NCBI RefSeq assembly: GCF_040802235.1
Contig: NC_133172.1
Span: 60,705,613 to 60,769,612, forward strand
Source of the DNA: Manis javanica
Lineage: Eukaryota; Chordata; Mammalia; Pholidota; Manidae
Length of the DNA stretch: 64,000 bases
Direction: 5' to 3'
Under the pieces are notes generated by a model. That model was not told where the DNA came from. It worked only from the letters and a program-made list of their open reading frames with translations, and ran no database searches. Each line of letters begins with the position of its first letter. Position 1 is the stretch's first letter. This document shows positions 47,285 to 60,050 of the stretch, in pieces. The position numbers were made by a program, and so were the translations under genes.

Positions 47285-48343
47285 CTGAAAAACAAAAACC
47301 ATTTATTTCTGTAAACTGTTGAGTGCAGAGGTCCCTCACAACCCAGAACAGCACAGATGTCCTCCCCCAGATGAAATGGGCAAGAATAAAAAGAAGAATA
47401 TAAATGTGCTCATGAAGAACCAAGCCTATCTCATCTCTCTTTGAAAAAAAAAAATCCTTTTGAATGTGTGGTACAGACCTAAGATGAAAAGCAGACTTGG
47501 GTCTGTGAAGGAGACTCTACTCTGCAGCAGCCAAGGCGGCAGAGCCGAGGGCCTGGGCTGTCCCTGCTGTCAGCAGAGGGCCCCCCCAGGGGCAGGGGCT
47601 CCGCACCGAGCCTCTCTCCCCGGCGCCCGTGTGGCTCTGGGAGCCCCTGAAGTTACCCTGCAAGACTCTTCCCGGTCAACCTGGCCTCATACTCTCACCC
47701 CAACTCCATGCCATGAGATTTCTCCCCAAAGGGTGGGAACCGGCCATCTCAGATTGCAAGGCAAAGCTACTGCCAGGCATCTTTTAAGGCAAATTTTCTC
47801 CCTTCTCATCCAGTCTGAGTCAGGCCTAAACTCCACCGAGCACGGTCTCTGTTGGACATGCAGCGTCGGCAGCTCTGGATGGGCGGTGAGGGGTGTGTGG
47901 GGGGGTCTGGGCCTGAGGGCAGCTGTGAGCGCTTGTGGGGTTCCCCGGTGGCGGCCTGGCCCCTGAGCAATAGGAGATCATGGTGGATAGGGCCAGGCAG
48001 CTGTGCCCTGGTAAGAGGAGTGCCAGGAACAGGCGTCACCGCATGAGGCACCTCAGATCTGAAGATGTGCATGACCTTGGCATCAAAATGATTTTTCTTC
48101 AGAACAAGAAAGAGGGAGGAAAAGGAAAAAGAAGACAGAAGGAGATGCTCCATGAGCTCTGCAAGGTAGGACCTAGCGGGGCGAAGGGGAAGCGGGGCGG
48201 GGTGGGCTGCACTCAGGGTGGCGGGCGTCGCCTCTTGTCGCGGGTCCTCTCCCTGGCGGGCTGGAGGGCTGGAGGCTGAGGCCGCGGGCGCCGCCCCCAG
48301 GGAGCCGGCAGGTGACTCTGGTAAGGGGCAGGGGAGGGCAGGG
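47285..48343 (-). other. COTL1: COTL1 3' UTR
   Basis: About 1.06 kb of repeat-free sequence between the COTL1 stop codon and the polyadenylation signal. This length agrees with the roughly 1 kb UTR expected for the gene. The first 170 nt after the stop are CpG-dense with four plus-strand G-runs (48178-48202), which are C-runs in the mRNA. A purine-rich tract on the plus strand (48100-48145) gives a pyrimidine-rich segment in the message. The exact cleavage site, about 47285, is estimated from the signal. Confidence 0.75.
47302..47307 (-). terminator. COTL1: COTL1 polyadenylation signal AATAAA
   Basis: The minus strand reads AGAAATAAATGG and then a T/GT-rich stretch (GGTTTTTGTTTTTC), the standard signal plus downstream element. 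Cleavage is expected some 15-25 nt on, near 47285. Another AATAAA near 47200 lies inside a MIR and is less likely. Confidence 0.8.
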
Positions 48344-48454
48344 CTACTCGGCCTGAGCGTCGTAATCGGCTCCCCCAGCCTTCTTAAGCTCCCTCTTGAT
48401 GAAATCCTCCTCCAGCTCCTTCCGATCACTGATCACAAACTCTTTAGCAAAATT
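48344..48454 (-). CDS. COTL1: COTL1, terminal coding exon (residues 107-142)
   Basis: Encodes the last 36 residues of coactosin-like protein 1, an ADF-homology protein that binds F-actin and 5-lipoxygenase in the cytoplasm. The translation begins NFAKEFVISDRKELEEDF and ends KKAGGADYDAQAE before TAG (48346-48344), which I recognise as the COTL1 C-terminus. The acceptor is TTTTTGCAG at 48463-48455, and the exon starts in phase 0, matching the phase-0 donor of the preceding exon. Lys130-Lys131, the latter reported as needed for 5-lipoxygenase binding, are present. Compared with the human sequence as I recall it, residue 127 is Arg instead of Ser and residue 136 is Asp instead of Asn. The exon continues into a roughly 1 kb 3' UTR. 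Confidence 0.95.
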   Translation of the reverse strand, partial: NFAKEFVISDRKELEEDFIKRELKKAGGADYDAQAE

Positions 48455-48639
48455 CTGCAAAAACAAAATAAAACACAGAGCTCCTGTTAAGAAGGGACAG
48501 GATCTAACGGTTGCTCAGACAACATGCCGTGAAATCTTGGCACCTAAAATCCTAAGAAGTGATCCAAATGAAAATGTGGTGGCAGAGAGGTTTAGCAGGA
48601 AAAGCCAGGACTCACAGCCCAGAGATCAGAAAATGGGAA

Positions 48640-48755
48640 AGTTCAGATCCTGGCTAGTCCCAAGGCCATGGAGATGGGCCAACTTCAGATCTGGGTTGAA
48701 GTCCGGGATCTGTCATTTCCTGGCTGTGTAACGGTGGGCAAAAAATCCTTCAACG
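48640..48755 (+). repeat. MIR, sense
   Basis: Has 'cagatctgggttgaagtccg', 'tcatttcctggctgtgtaac' and 'ggtgggcaaaaaatccttca'. Confidence 0.65.
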
Positions 48756-49579
48756 CTCAGGGCCTGGGCGTCCTCCTCTGTGAAAACCATCCTGTCAGGA
48801 GGGGGACCGGGAGGGTGGAGCAGGCAGGCGGGCGTGCTGGCAAACGTTTAACACCAGGCCCTCCAAGAAAACGAAAGAGAAAACAGGAAGAAGCCCTGAT
48901 TTGTAGCTGTTGCCCATTTCTGTGGCTTAAATATCCCCACAATGCTTGATTTCAAGCCACCAAGATGATGTCCGTGTGCATGGAGGTGGGAAGAGATGCA
49001 TGACTGCCCCTCACAAGCTGGGACGAGCCAGCTTCAGGCACCCCTGGTCGTAATGCTATAGGACTTGTAGTCCCAGGTCTGAGTGCTCAGCTGGGCACCA
49101 GGTGCACACATGTATGGGCTCTGCAACCACATTCATTTACTTAAAGGCAGGGCGTCTGTTTGCATTTATTCAGTAGACACTGTGCCATGGGATGGGGCTA
49201 AAGCAATGAGCTAAACAGTTACAGTCACTGTCCCCTTTAGGGTGCACAGGTTTCAACCATAAAACCCCACAGGCGTGCCACACAGGGCGCTCACTAAATG
49301 CGTGTGGCATGAATGAGTAAAGCAGGTGATCCGGCTTATCAGGTAACTCCAAGCCATGAAGAATCAATAGTTATTTTAATAGGTGGTACATACGACTTCA
49401 ATAAACAAGGAAAATTTTAGGATGGTGACAAACAAAAATACAGAGAAATTTACCAAAATACAAATAACAAGACTGAAGATCAGAAAATCATTTACATAAA
49501 AAAAAAAGTCCACAATTGTCACCATTTGTTAAGCACTTATTTGTACCACACACTGCCCCACATTGGCAGACTTAATTCT

Positions 49580-50125
49580 TAAACCCCTTTAATATGATCC
49601 AGCAATCCCAGAGATCTAATCAAGAGAAATGAAAGCATATGTTCCTACAAATACTTGTACACAAATGCTCACAGGGGCATTATTCATAATAGCAAAATGG
49701 TAAAAACAACGCAAATGCCCACCAAGAGATGAATGGACAAATGAAGTGGTATGTCCATACAATGGAATACTATTCAGCCATAAAAAGGAACGTGCTACAA
49801 CATGAATCTCAAAATCTTTATGCTGAGTAAAAGAAGGCAGACATGAAAAACAACATATTGTATGATTCCATCAACATGAAATGTCCAGAAAAGGAAAATC
49901 TGTAGAGACAGAGAACAGATGAGTGGTTCCCAGAGGCTGGGGGAAGGGGAGTGGGAGGGTGACTGTTGATGGATCTGTGGTTCTTTTGGGGTGACGGGAA
50001 TGTTTCAGAACTAGATAGAGGTGGTGGTTGCCCAAAATTGTGAATGTCCTAAAAGCTACTGCATTATATATTTTTAAATGGTTAATTTTGTCATGTGAAT
50101 TTCACCTCAATTTTTAAAAAACAAT
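49580..50125 (+). repeat. L1M 3' end, sense, best preserved in window
   Basis: Long match to an L1 tail: 'gatccagcaatcccagagat', 'caaatgcccaccaagagatg', 'tactattcagccataaaaag', 'gtatgattccatcaacatga' and 'atgtgaatttcacctcaatt', ending with an A-rich tail at about 50120. No open reverse transcriptase frame remains. Confidence 0.9.
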
Positions 50126-50239
50126 ACCAGAAAAAAAAGACCCTCGTTTCCAAGAATGACTAAACCAGAACACTCAAGGTCAAGTTGTACAGTATAAAGA
50201 TAAACTGTTTGCCATGTGATGCCACTAGGAATGCTACCG

Positions 50240-50420
50240 GGAGTGGGGAGGTTAATATTTATCAGGCAACTAATATACGCCAGGTACAGCCTCACACATT
50301 TTCTCACTTAATCCTCCCTGGGTATATGAACTTTTTTTTTTTTTTTTTTTTAAGATAAGACCTATGGGTTGGGCTTGGAGAGATTGTGTAATTAGCCCAG
50401 AATGACTAAACATCCGTTGA
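50240..50420 (-). repeat. MIR, antisense, interrupted by poly(T)
   Basis: 'tctcacttaatcctccctgg' on the left and 'ggcttggagagattgtgtaa' on the right are parts of one antisense MIR. They are separated by a run of about 22 Ts at 50331-50352. Confidence 0.55.
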
Positions 50421-51959
50421 CGCTCTCATTCCTCCATACTGTGCTGCTGAGTGTCTGTTCTGTCATCCGGACAATGACTGAACATGTGGATGTATGAGCC
50501 AAAAAAGAGAACCAAGAATTAACACGCTTCTCAACCTGAGACCCAGGGGCACAGGGGGGGGAGGAGGGCAGACCCGGGAGGAGGAAGCTGACAGCTCAAG
50601 AGGCCAACGGAAGGAAGTTCAAAGTTCCTCTGCTTCATGACAGCCATGGAAGGCAGTCTAAAGAAATGAGAACGCTCGCGCCTGCGCGCTGGCCATTAGA
50701 AGATTCAGATTAAGAAAAAGTCTGAGAAGGTCTAAGAAATGTGCAGTGAAACTGTACATGAAGCTGAGCACAGTTCAACATAAAACCACACATATATGGG
50801 AAGTCAAATTATAGCCAAAATGAGGAGCGGGCAATCTAGTAAGAACAGAATCTAGTAAAAACATAGCAATAAATGTAAATGAACAAAATTTCCTTTAAAA
50901 AAAAAAAGCTATGTCTGAAACTACAAAAAAAGCCACCCTAAACCCTATGCTACATGCCAGAGACATGATTAAAAAACTAAACGGTCAGCCAAAAAATGTT
51001 TCTGTCCAACAAAGGTATATAGGAAAGCAACCTTACGCACCCTCAGTGGCCCCCAGGGGCAGGCAGGAGGTAGGGGCCACGAGGCAGCTCTGGGAGGCCT
51101 CACAGGTCTCCCCAACACAGGATGCTGGGGCACCGCCAGGCTTCAAAGGTGAGCTGACGCTCCCCCTCAGGGTGTCATTCTACAAAAGTCCCCAGAAAAC
51201 CTGACTGAGTCAACCTAAAACCCAACCCGCACTTCCCCACCCCCATTCCTTCCAGCAGCTCTCCCAGAGTGGGCTTTTGACTTGGCAAGGCCGACGCGGG
51301 CATGGGAAAGTGGGCTTCATCATGCATTTTCAAAAAGAGGCAGGAAAAGCAAAAACCAGCGCCACGGGCAGCCAGACCCGGGCCGGGAGCAACGCCCCAG
51401 CCCAGAAGGAGCTGCCAGGACTTGCCGCAGGCTAAAAGCCTCAAGAACACGCCTATATGAAAAACACAGCCACCTCTCCACCTTCCCCACACCTCCACCT
51501 CTCAGCCACCCTCCCCGGCACCCTCCACGCCGCCAAACATCTACTGGTGCAGAGGCAGGCGACACTGCAGGCTGCAGGAGTCCAGAGGCAAGTCCTTACC
51601 AGGATGGGGACTTGCAGGGCACCGAGCAATGCATATACGGAATTTCTGATTTTCTAATACCCACATTGAAAAACATAAAAAATAAATTTAAAAAAGAGAA
51701 CTAGGCGACATTAATTTTAATAGTATTTTATCTAACTCTGTATATCCAAAATATTGCCATTTTACTATGCAGTCAATATACAAAATCTCATTTTCAATGA
51801 GGCAAACCTCAAGTGCTCAGCAGCCACGTGTGAACAGTGAGAGCGCAGGACTAGACAGAACAAGAAAGCATCTCAAAGGATAATGGGCCCAGTCCAGGAG
51901 AATCGTTAGTCACAAAACATTTAAGCGGATCTGAGAGGGGAGGCGGAGCCTTTCGGGGC

Positions 51960-52120
51960 CTGGAAACATTCCATGTTTTGAACCGGGAGGTGACTTCACG
52001 GGTGTGTACAAAAATTCAAAATTTTAAACTCAAAAATTTTTCAACCTGTATACCTAAGATCTGTATGTTTTCCTCTGTGTAACTTATACCCTGTTTAACA
52101 AAAGAAAAGGGGGGATGGAA
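51960..52120 (+). repeat. Old L1 3' tail
   Basis: 'ttcacgggtgtgtacaaaaa', 'aacctgtatacctaagatct' and 'gtgtaacttataccctgttt' follow the L1 terminal pattern. Confidence 0.5.
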
Positions 52121-52849
52121 ATGGACCTTAAAGTAAAGGGACTTCGAGACCCTGACATTCACCATAGAGAAGCGGCAAGAGGTCCAGAGAGCACGAACAA
52201 TCCATGCCAGGGACCCTGGGGGCAGGTCTGACCTTGGTCTGTCCTGTCCCCTGTCCTCCACGTCCTGCCTCCCTGGGCTGCTCCAGACCGTCCAGACCGT
52301 CCATCCCTCCTGTGCCAGCATCCACCATACCTCAAGGGTGCCGAAGCCACATGTCAAAGACTCCAAAGCAAAAGGTGCCAGTCTGGGCGCCCTATCACCT
52401 GTAGTTCTAGAAAGATCTTGAATGCATTGTCCCTGGCTGAGAGCTTCCAGAAATAGTTTCACCCTTTTCTCCCATGGCAGGACTTTTCTAAGGAAAAGGC
52501 CCCATGCAGCTAAATCTGACTCCAAGATTGTGTGGCAACACTCGACAGCCAAGGTCAAGCCATGTCTGTCCCTGTGACCTTTCTCAAGTGCTTCAAAGAT
52601 GTAAGACAGACATCATTCTACTGCTGAGAAAGGCAATTCTAGAGAAGGGCTGGGGTTACAAACCACAGCTCTGTAACATAGCCAAGCATCTATTTTCACG
52701 GCTGGTTTAAAAGGTGTATAAACATTTTCCTATCCTTGGTTTTAAGTCATCTCATTTTTAAATAGCTCCCAACTGTCTGAATTTAAGCCCCAGCTTCAGT
52801 CCTAAAGCCTAAAGCATGCTGAGAGTGGGTTTAGGCCCAATACAAACAG

Positions 52850-53060
52850 GGTCCATTGTCCATATGCTTCTCCAGCAGCCTGACCCTCCCCAGGCCCTTA
52901 CCCGCCCTGAGCCTCAGTCTCCTTATCTGCAAATGGGGACACTAACAGGATCTACGACCCAGAGCCATCGTGAGGATCTGATGAGTGTGCAAAGGGCTTG
53001 GACACTCTATGAGGGTGCCTGGCCCAGGGTAAGTGCTTGAGAAATAGTTAATATTTTAAG
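52850..53060 (+). repeat. MIR, sense, near full length
   Basis: 'ctgagcctcagtctccttat', 'ctgcaaatggggacactaac', 'gtgaggatctgatgagtgtg' and 'gtgcctggcccagggtaagt'. Confidence 0.8.
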
Positions 53061-54979
53061 TGATCCTGTGTTCACCTTTGGTCTCAAGATTGTCAGGGGA
53101 GTCTGAGAAACAAAGAAATGTTCTGAAACACTCAGAGTGAAAGCTTAAGGAGTCTCTGGTTCCTCTTCCCTCACCCACACAGATTTCTCCACCCCCACCA
53201 TTTGTGCTTTTATGAAGGGAAGTCCAGGGAATTCCTCAGAATAATCAAAGCAGTGACACTGGCAGAAAGACGATGGCAAATCAGCTACGCAGGCTTAGCC
53301 ATGCGAGGACACCAAGGAAGCCCGTCAGAGGGAAGTGTCAGGTCTTCCACCACACTGGGACTATGGGCCAGAGAGGAGAGGTGACCTTCATTGTATCCAA
53401 AGACATAAGAGTTAATGCAATTTGTTTTTCCCATAAACACATGCTTATTGAATACCAATTGTATGCCAGATACTCTCCTAGGCACCTAGGAAGTAAAAAT
53501 TCTGGTACTTGGGTATCTCTCTGAGCATCTGAGAGTAAAAAAGAGAGCTCTAAAACACTTTGAAGGAAGTGGTCAATGGCTCTGGGCCCTGGTTTCTATC
53601 TCTGGGAAAGAACAGGGCTAGACAACAGGTTCTCTTGGCCCTTTTCCAAATTTGCACCTAAGCCTCCAGAGCATGTGGGACAGAGATCTACCTGGACACC
53701 AGAATCTGAAGAGCAATAAGAAAACTGGCAGAGAAAAGTCAACCTTGGGGTTAGAGCACAGCTTTCAGAAGGAAGGCCGTGTGCTGGCTTCAGGCCCATC
53801 TCAAACCCTTGCAGAAAAGTGCAGGGGACAGACTCTCTCCTCCCACATGCTTGAGATGAGGCAGGGGGTGGACCAGACACATGCTGGCCATAAATAGTGT
53901 ATTTTTCCCCCAAGCGAGCAAAAATTAATTATGAACCAAAGACCTTGCTGTGTTTCATGAAAGCAGTCGGTCCCCAAAAGCCTGCATCTTGCTAGGAGAA
54001 AGTGCCCCCTCTGAGAACATGAGCCAGATGAAAATGCACAGCATCAAACCTGCTGGGCATTCAGCTGCCGGCCCCTCCTGGGCCCCCTACACTTCCCTCC
54101 TACAACTAAGTATTCTGAAGAGCTGTAAAGAACAAGGTTTTCAAAATCCTTCCAGCAGGTGTAATTTACTCAAAAAGAACAGGTTCTTACAATTGGCATG
54201 AGTCATCATTGAGAAGGTGAAAAACAAACAGATCAAAGTGTCTGGCCTAGTGTTTGACAGATCCAGGAACAGAGCCACCGCATCGCCATCACAGCTCAGG
54301 AATGACACGACCCTCCTTCACTAGGGCAAGAACAGAGGTCAACAGAGTGGCATGCGGTCACATTTCAGGTGGGCACATGGTAGTCAGCCAACACGGATGG
54401 ATGGCAGGAAGGCATGCCATCTGAAAGCACGCTGTGGGTCGGTTGGGGCCAAAACCAAAGAGGGGTAGTTGTCCACATGCCTCAAATCCTGACCCCTGTG
54501 GGCTACCCACCTTGTTAGCACTTGGATGAGTGCCTGGAAGGTGATCCCTGAATTCCTGCCCATGGACAGTTACGAAGCCCTGACTCCACTTTGTCTGATT
54601 CCTGACTGCGGCTGCCTCCAGATCAGAGTCAAGAATGTCGGAAACATACTCCACGCTCTCCTTCTATACCCAGGGCAGACATCACAAATCGGTCCTGGCA
54701 ATGTCCCAGTGAGTCTAGACCTCATGATCCTTCTTAACCCAGAGCTCCAAACAGTCCCTGCTACTGATCAACTGGCAAGCAAGATTAAATCCAAGCTCAG
54801 GACTTCAGTCTCTGCCCGGTCAAAATTATGCCTGGCACGTCTTGGTCCTCAGCTGTACCCACTTTTCGGAAATTTCCCCAAAGAAATAATTCAACAAACT
54901 TTTTTTTTTTATTACAACATATATACTCACAGATGCTCATTTTCAGTAAATACCAGACTATTTTCACGTTTCAACAGAA

Positions 54980-55200
54980 GTTGAATGAATAAGTGAACAG
55001 TTGAACACTTCATGTACATCAGGCACTCACTATATACAGTATCTTATGTAATTTTTACGATTCCATGAGTTAGAGATTATCATCCCCAATTTTCAGAGAA
55101 GGAAACTGAAGCTCGAGGAAATGAAGTAATCGGCAAAAGGTCGCACACACAATGAGTAGTGGGCTCAGGCCTAAAACCTACCCATAAGCCACGCCGAGGC
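54980..55200 (-). repeat. MIR, antisense
   Basis: 'cttatgtaatttttacgatt', 'ttcagagaaggaaactgaag' and 'gtcgcacacacaatgagtag', in antisense MIR order. Confidence 0.75.
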
Positions 55201-56904
55201 CTTCACTAGGAGGGCACTCACACCCATGTGCACACGTACTGCATTCACTGGACAGAAGAGCATTCAACCATGAAGAAGATGGAAACTGAAAACACGTTTA
55301 TGAAGCGTTCAGTGAAAGTTCTCTATGGTTAATCATGTTTGTAAAACATGTACCAGGTGGCCAGGCCCCACAGGAATTAGCAGAAATCAGAAATCGCTGA
55401 GTGAGGTGCAGGATTCTGACTGATCATTATCTACTTCTGTAATGTTGCCTGAGCCATTTCTAGAAACCGCACCCTGGGATAAGCCACCATGTGGCAGAAA
55501 ACAGAGACCCTGTAGCTTGTTCCAGAAGGGAGCCCCCAAAAGGCAGAGCACCCAGGGACAAAAGTGGGAGGGGGGACGTGGAAGGGCAGAGAAAAGAGGG
55601 CACAGATGTGCAGAGGGCAGGCAGCTGCAGCTGAAGCAATGAGGACACTGCCACCTGGGTCCAGGGCTGCAGGCCCCCCCCACTGAGGACCCTCACACGC
55701 CTGTGGCATGGGAACTGTACCCAGCGGACAGCTTAGGAACCTCTGCATGGAGTGTCAGGCGGCCAGGCAGGTTCCATGCCATGCTGGCTGGCCGAGGGCT
55801 GGGCCCCATGTGGGATTTAGTGAGGGGAACCCGGCCACACCCTCTGCTTGGGAACATGGCTTCCATTTACATGCCAGATGTGGGCAGTGGGGTGTCTTCC
55901 TCTTTTTCCTAAGAGCTCCAACCTCACGGAAGCAGGGGCACAGAGCTGGCTGCAGGGCTCCCCACAGCCCTTCCTGCCATTCAGGCAGTCTCCGATCCCC
56001 ACCTTCTGCCTCAACATTCACCTTGGCTTAAGGACTCGTCCCTCCATGCCTCAGTTTCCTCATGTGTATGTTGGGTACAGTAACCACACCCTGACTCATG
56101 ATGCGTAAGCCTGGCCCCCCATCCATGGTCCTGGCGCCACCCCCCTCAGGCTGCTTGGGAGGGCTCACACTCAGGTTGTGTTTCAACTAGATGGCGAGCA
56201 GCAGAAAGCCCCCTTGCCTGAGCCCAGGCCTGGGTGAGATGCATCAGCACCAAAAGGCCCTTTCTGGTCTGAGAATAAGTCTTTCCATGAACCATGAGCT
56301 TGAAGAAACATAAACACTCGCCAAAAAAATAAACAATTGAAGCCCTTTGGAGAGCAATGAAGCATCTGTGGTTGGTCCCCAGAGCACCAGGCAGCAGCTA
56401 ATGCTTTGCAAAGAGGAGCAGCAGCGCAGTAAATCTCATTACACGGAGGTGTGTGGGTTCTTCTTGCGGACCCAGCCAGGTCTGATTTCTACTAAAACAA
56501 AAACAGCGTTTGGAAACTCCAATCAACCTCCAAATCCCTCCCTGAGGGTAACTGGCTTCCACAATTTAATTCAACCCAAGGAGCAGTTATTGAATATTTA
56601 CTAGTTTCTGTCCTAGGACTACAGAAAGAATAAGCCTCAGCACAGGACCCATATGAACAGATTCATTTCTTCAATTCTTAGCACCTGGTTTTGTACTCGT
56701 CCAGGCACAAGAATGCTACCTAATAACATAGCCATGGTCCCTGCTGTCGAGATCACTTTCTAGGATCATTTAATTATACTTTGTGGAATCTGAATCATAG
56801 TAGAGACACAGAAAAGGAGCCGTTAATTCTGATTAAGGAGAATGGGGTAAAGAAACAGGGTTTTAAAGGATGAATAGGAGTTGCAGTCACCAAAATGGAG
56901 AAAC

Positions 56905-57070
56905 CCTTTTCACATCCTTTGCTTTAATCCTTCCAACAGCTCTATGAAAATTTATATTCTCTTTTTTGTAAGTGAGAACAGATTTGAGGGACAGTTGCTT
57001 ATCCAAGGTCCTAAAACAAAGAGGTGATAGAGCTGAAATATCAACTTGGGTCTCACACCCCCCAAGCCCA
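56905..57070 (-). repeat. MIR, antisense
   Basis: 'tgctttaatccttccaacag', 'gggacagttgcttatccaag' and 'gtgatagagctgaaatatca'. Confidence 0.7.
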
Positions 57071-57354
57071 TGATCTTTTCCACTTGACACAGCAGCATTT
57101 TTTTTTTTTTGGTACCAAGCACTGAGCAAAGACACTCAATTTCCAGTTTAAACGAATGGGGTGGGGGTTCTCCATCAAGGAAGCTTGAGAACCAATAAGT
57201 TTAAAATAAATGTAAAAGCATTTGTTTCCTGCAGAACCTCTCAGAGCCTTGACTGTGCTATGTGAGTCTACTAAAGCAGAGTTTCGAAACACATGTGGCC
57301 TCAGAACATTGTTCTTGGTGCTGACGGGCCTTGGGAAATGTGTAACATGGTGAA

Positions 57355-57600
57355 GTGACTGAGCTGGGGCTCTGGGGTGACACAGGCAGGGCTCCAGGCA
57401 GCGGCCCACTGCTGTGTCCAAGCACTGGGACCTTGAGCAAATCACTCAGTTTCCCCAGGCCCCAGCCTCCTCATCTATAAAAAGTGGATCATGACAGAAC
57501 ATCCTGTTGTGAAGAATAAATGAGTTTAATATGCGCTAAGTCCTTGAAAGTGCCAGGCACATGGTAGGGGCACAGTGAAGCCAGTGCTATGAATATCATG
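57355..57600 (+). repeat. MIR, sense
   Basis: 'ccttgagcaaatcactcagt', 'cctcatctataaaaagtgga', 'tgtgaagaataaatgagttt' and 'aaagtgccaggcacatggta'. Confidence 0.8.
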
Positions 57601-58289
57601 CCCCGCCCCCCGACACACAAATGTGACCTTCCTGGGGGAGTGTGAGGTGCATCTGGTTCTGGCCCTGGGGGAGCGGGAAGAGGTCCAGACTTTTAGCCCA
57701 CCCTGCTCCTAGGGTCTAGAAGCCATCAGAATACACCCTGAGCTAGGGGGCCCCAGTGCCACTGAAATGCCTGCCCCCGCTGCTCCTTGGAGAAAACACT
57801 CTCAGCTCTTCTCTCTTCCCAGGGCTGAGGGCTGAGATGTACCCTCTGGTTCCTTGGCTCTGTGAACATTCCTATGATGTTAAAAAATAAATAAAAGGAT
57901 CACGTGAGTAAAGCCATTCTGCAAGGCAAGCACCGGACACCACTGAATGAGTCTGCTGTGAATCAGGTGGCCTGGCCCCGCACAGGCAGGTGCCCAAGGG
58001 AGGTGTCTGCATTGTCCCTGCGATCCCACGGAGGCGCCAGAACAATGGGGCAGCTGTTGTGTGCCCAGCACCAGCCAGGCACTGTGCAGCAGACGATGGC
58101 CGTGGTGAAGTGGCCGTGCATGCTGTCCACTCCCTGGACTCATCTGGATGTCACTATTGCCCAGACCAACTCGCCCGCATCCCCTGTCTTATTTTGTCTT
58201 GTTTTTCCCCAGCCACAGGCATGGCTCAGTTTCTTAGCCTGGCTCTGAATATGGAGTAAAGAGACCCACAATCAACTCCTGAGTTTTAA

Positions 58290-58400
58290 TTCTCCTGGGC
58301 TCCAGCCCAGACCTACTGCTTATTAGCCAGGGGTTTGGGGCAAGTCCTAGCACTGCTCTGGGTCTCAGTTTCCCCATACGCTGGTGTGCCTATGCTGCAG
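58290..58400 (+). repeat. MIR fragment, sense
   Basis: 'gggcaagtcctagcactgct' and 'ctgggtctcagtttccccat'. Confidence 0.55.
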
Positions 58401-58624
58401 GCCCAGGTGAGGCATGAATTGTGTGAGGTCAGCACTGGCTGACTTCAGGCCAGGACCTTCTGTTTACTGATGGCTGCGACTCTGATTCAAGCCATATGCA
58501 GGACAATCAGCCAATGTGGAGCAACAAGAACATTCATGCCCTGTGGCTCAACACGTGGGCCTCCCATCTCCTAGGAAGTGATGTATGCATCCCAGCGCTG
58601 CCTAAAAGGGAGAGCTGGGGAAAA

Positions 58625-58860
58625 TAAGAGCCACCACTTCCAGGTCTTCCCAGACACCAGACACGGTTCTGGGCCCTTTCTCTAGATTTGCTCATTGAAT
58701 CCCCACAGCAACTCTAGGGGCAGAGACTACATTACCCCGTTTTGGCCCTTAGGGGACTGAGGCCCAGAGAGTTAAGCAAAGGGGCCAAGACCACACAGTA
58801 AGTGAGAGCTGAAATCAGAACCCACACCATCGGGCTCAAAAGGCCACACCCCACACCACG
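58625..58860 (-). repeat. MIR, antisense
   Basis: 'ttgaatccccacagcaactc', 'gggactgaggcccagagagt' and 'aagaccacacagtaagtgag'. Confidence 0.75.
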
Positions 58861-59689
58861 CACTACATACACTGTCTGACAAAGTAAAACAAGGCTCCTG
58901 CGGAGGAAAGATGCCATCATAAACAAAGTACTGCATATATTTAATTAAAAATTTTCAGAATATGTCAAAACAGAATATGAAAGCAAAATTTAAGTACCAT
59001 TTTTTAAACAGAATTATTTCAGAATATGTCAAGCCAGAATACGACACTGCAAGCCAACTCATCCAACTCACTTAGATGGGGAAACTGAGGCCAGGGAAGG
59101 GAGACTGGCAGGCAGCATAAAGACCCACCTCTCTTGATCCCAGTGTCTCTACATCAATTTACATTCTCTGTGTTTCACACAAAGCAAAAGGATATGGATA
59201 TATTATCTTCATTACAGTAAAAGTCAAGGGTTTATTAATAATCTTAAACTAAAAGTCAATCCACTCATTCTTCGCCTAGAAATTGTAGCAAATGGTGGCC
59301 GGGGAAGTGATCCAGTCGGGGACCTGGAATCCAGAAGGGCCCATCTGGAAGATCCCTTGAAAACATCTGTTCTGAATCTCCATGAACAGAAGGGGAAACT
59401 GGCAGGGTGCCAGGATCAGCATGCTTTTAGTGGCTGTCAAAAGACACCATTAACGCCAGCATAATCGACCCTTTGTAGCTTAAATGGCCACATTTGCAAC
59501 CCTGGTACAAATGTGAGGTCTTGTAACAGCTTCAGATAATAAAACCTTTTAAATGCAGAGGTAGACAATGTAAAAGGAAATGATCAAAATAGTACGTTGC
59601 ACCTGCAGTTCAAAAATGTCAGAATGGACATCACTGCTTTTTCATCCACCATCACCCTCTTCCTTTAACAACTGCAATCACGCCAGAGC

Positions 59690-60050
59690 TGCCAATCATG
59701 AAGCCCCGCCTCCCTGCCCCACAGGACGTGCCTCTGACTAAGCTGGGCCAATCAGGGTTCTTTTAAGAGAATGATTGACACTAAGGAGGAAGGTTGGCTC
59801 TACCGCTGGGATCAAGACCCAGAAGAACCACCACAGCCTGGGCCATTTCTCCTACTGTCAGAGGCCTCTGAGGCCAAACCCAGAGAAAAGAGAGATGAAA
59901 GAAAGACAGTGCGTGAGCCCTGGATCCAGCCACACCTAAAGCCAGCCACCCTGCGGATCCCAGTTCAGAGAGCCAGGCAAGCCCAACTGCTTTGCTTCGA
60001 TATAGTTGTGCTTACAAATAAATGGATTATAGTCAATACTTCCAACTGAA
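59690..60050 (+). repeat. Ancient LTR-like element
   Basis: 'aagctgggccaatcagggtt' near the left end matches the phrase at 29865. The right end has 'cttacaaataaatggattat' with AATAAA. The 92-codon frame over it is not recognisably coding. The family is not assigned. Confidence 0.4.

Noticed and set aside
52016-52558. 180-codon minus-strand frame in COTL1 intron 3
   Set aside because: Its C-terminal third is read through an old L1 tail and the rest matches nothing known. There are no splice signals or start context to support an exon.
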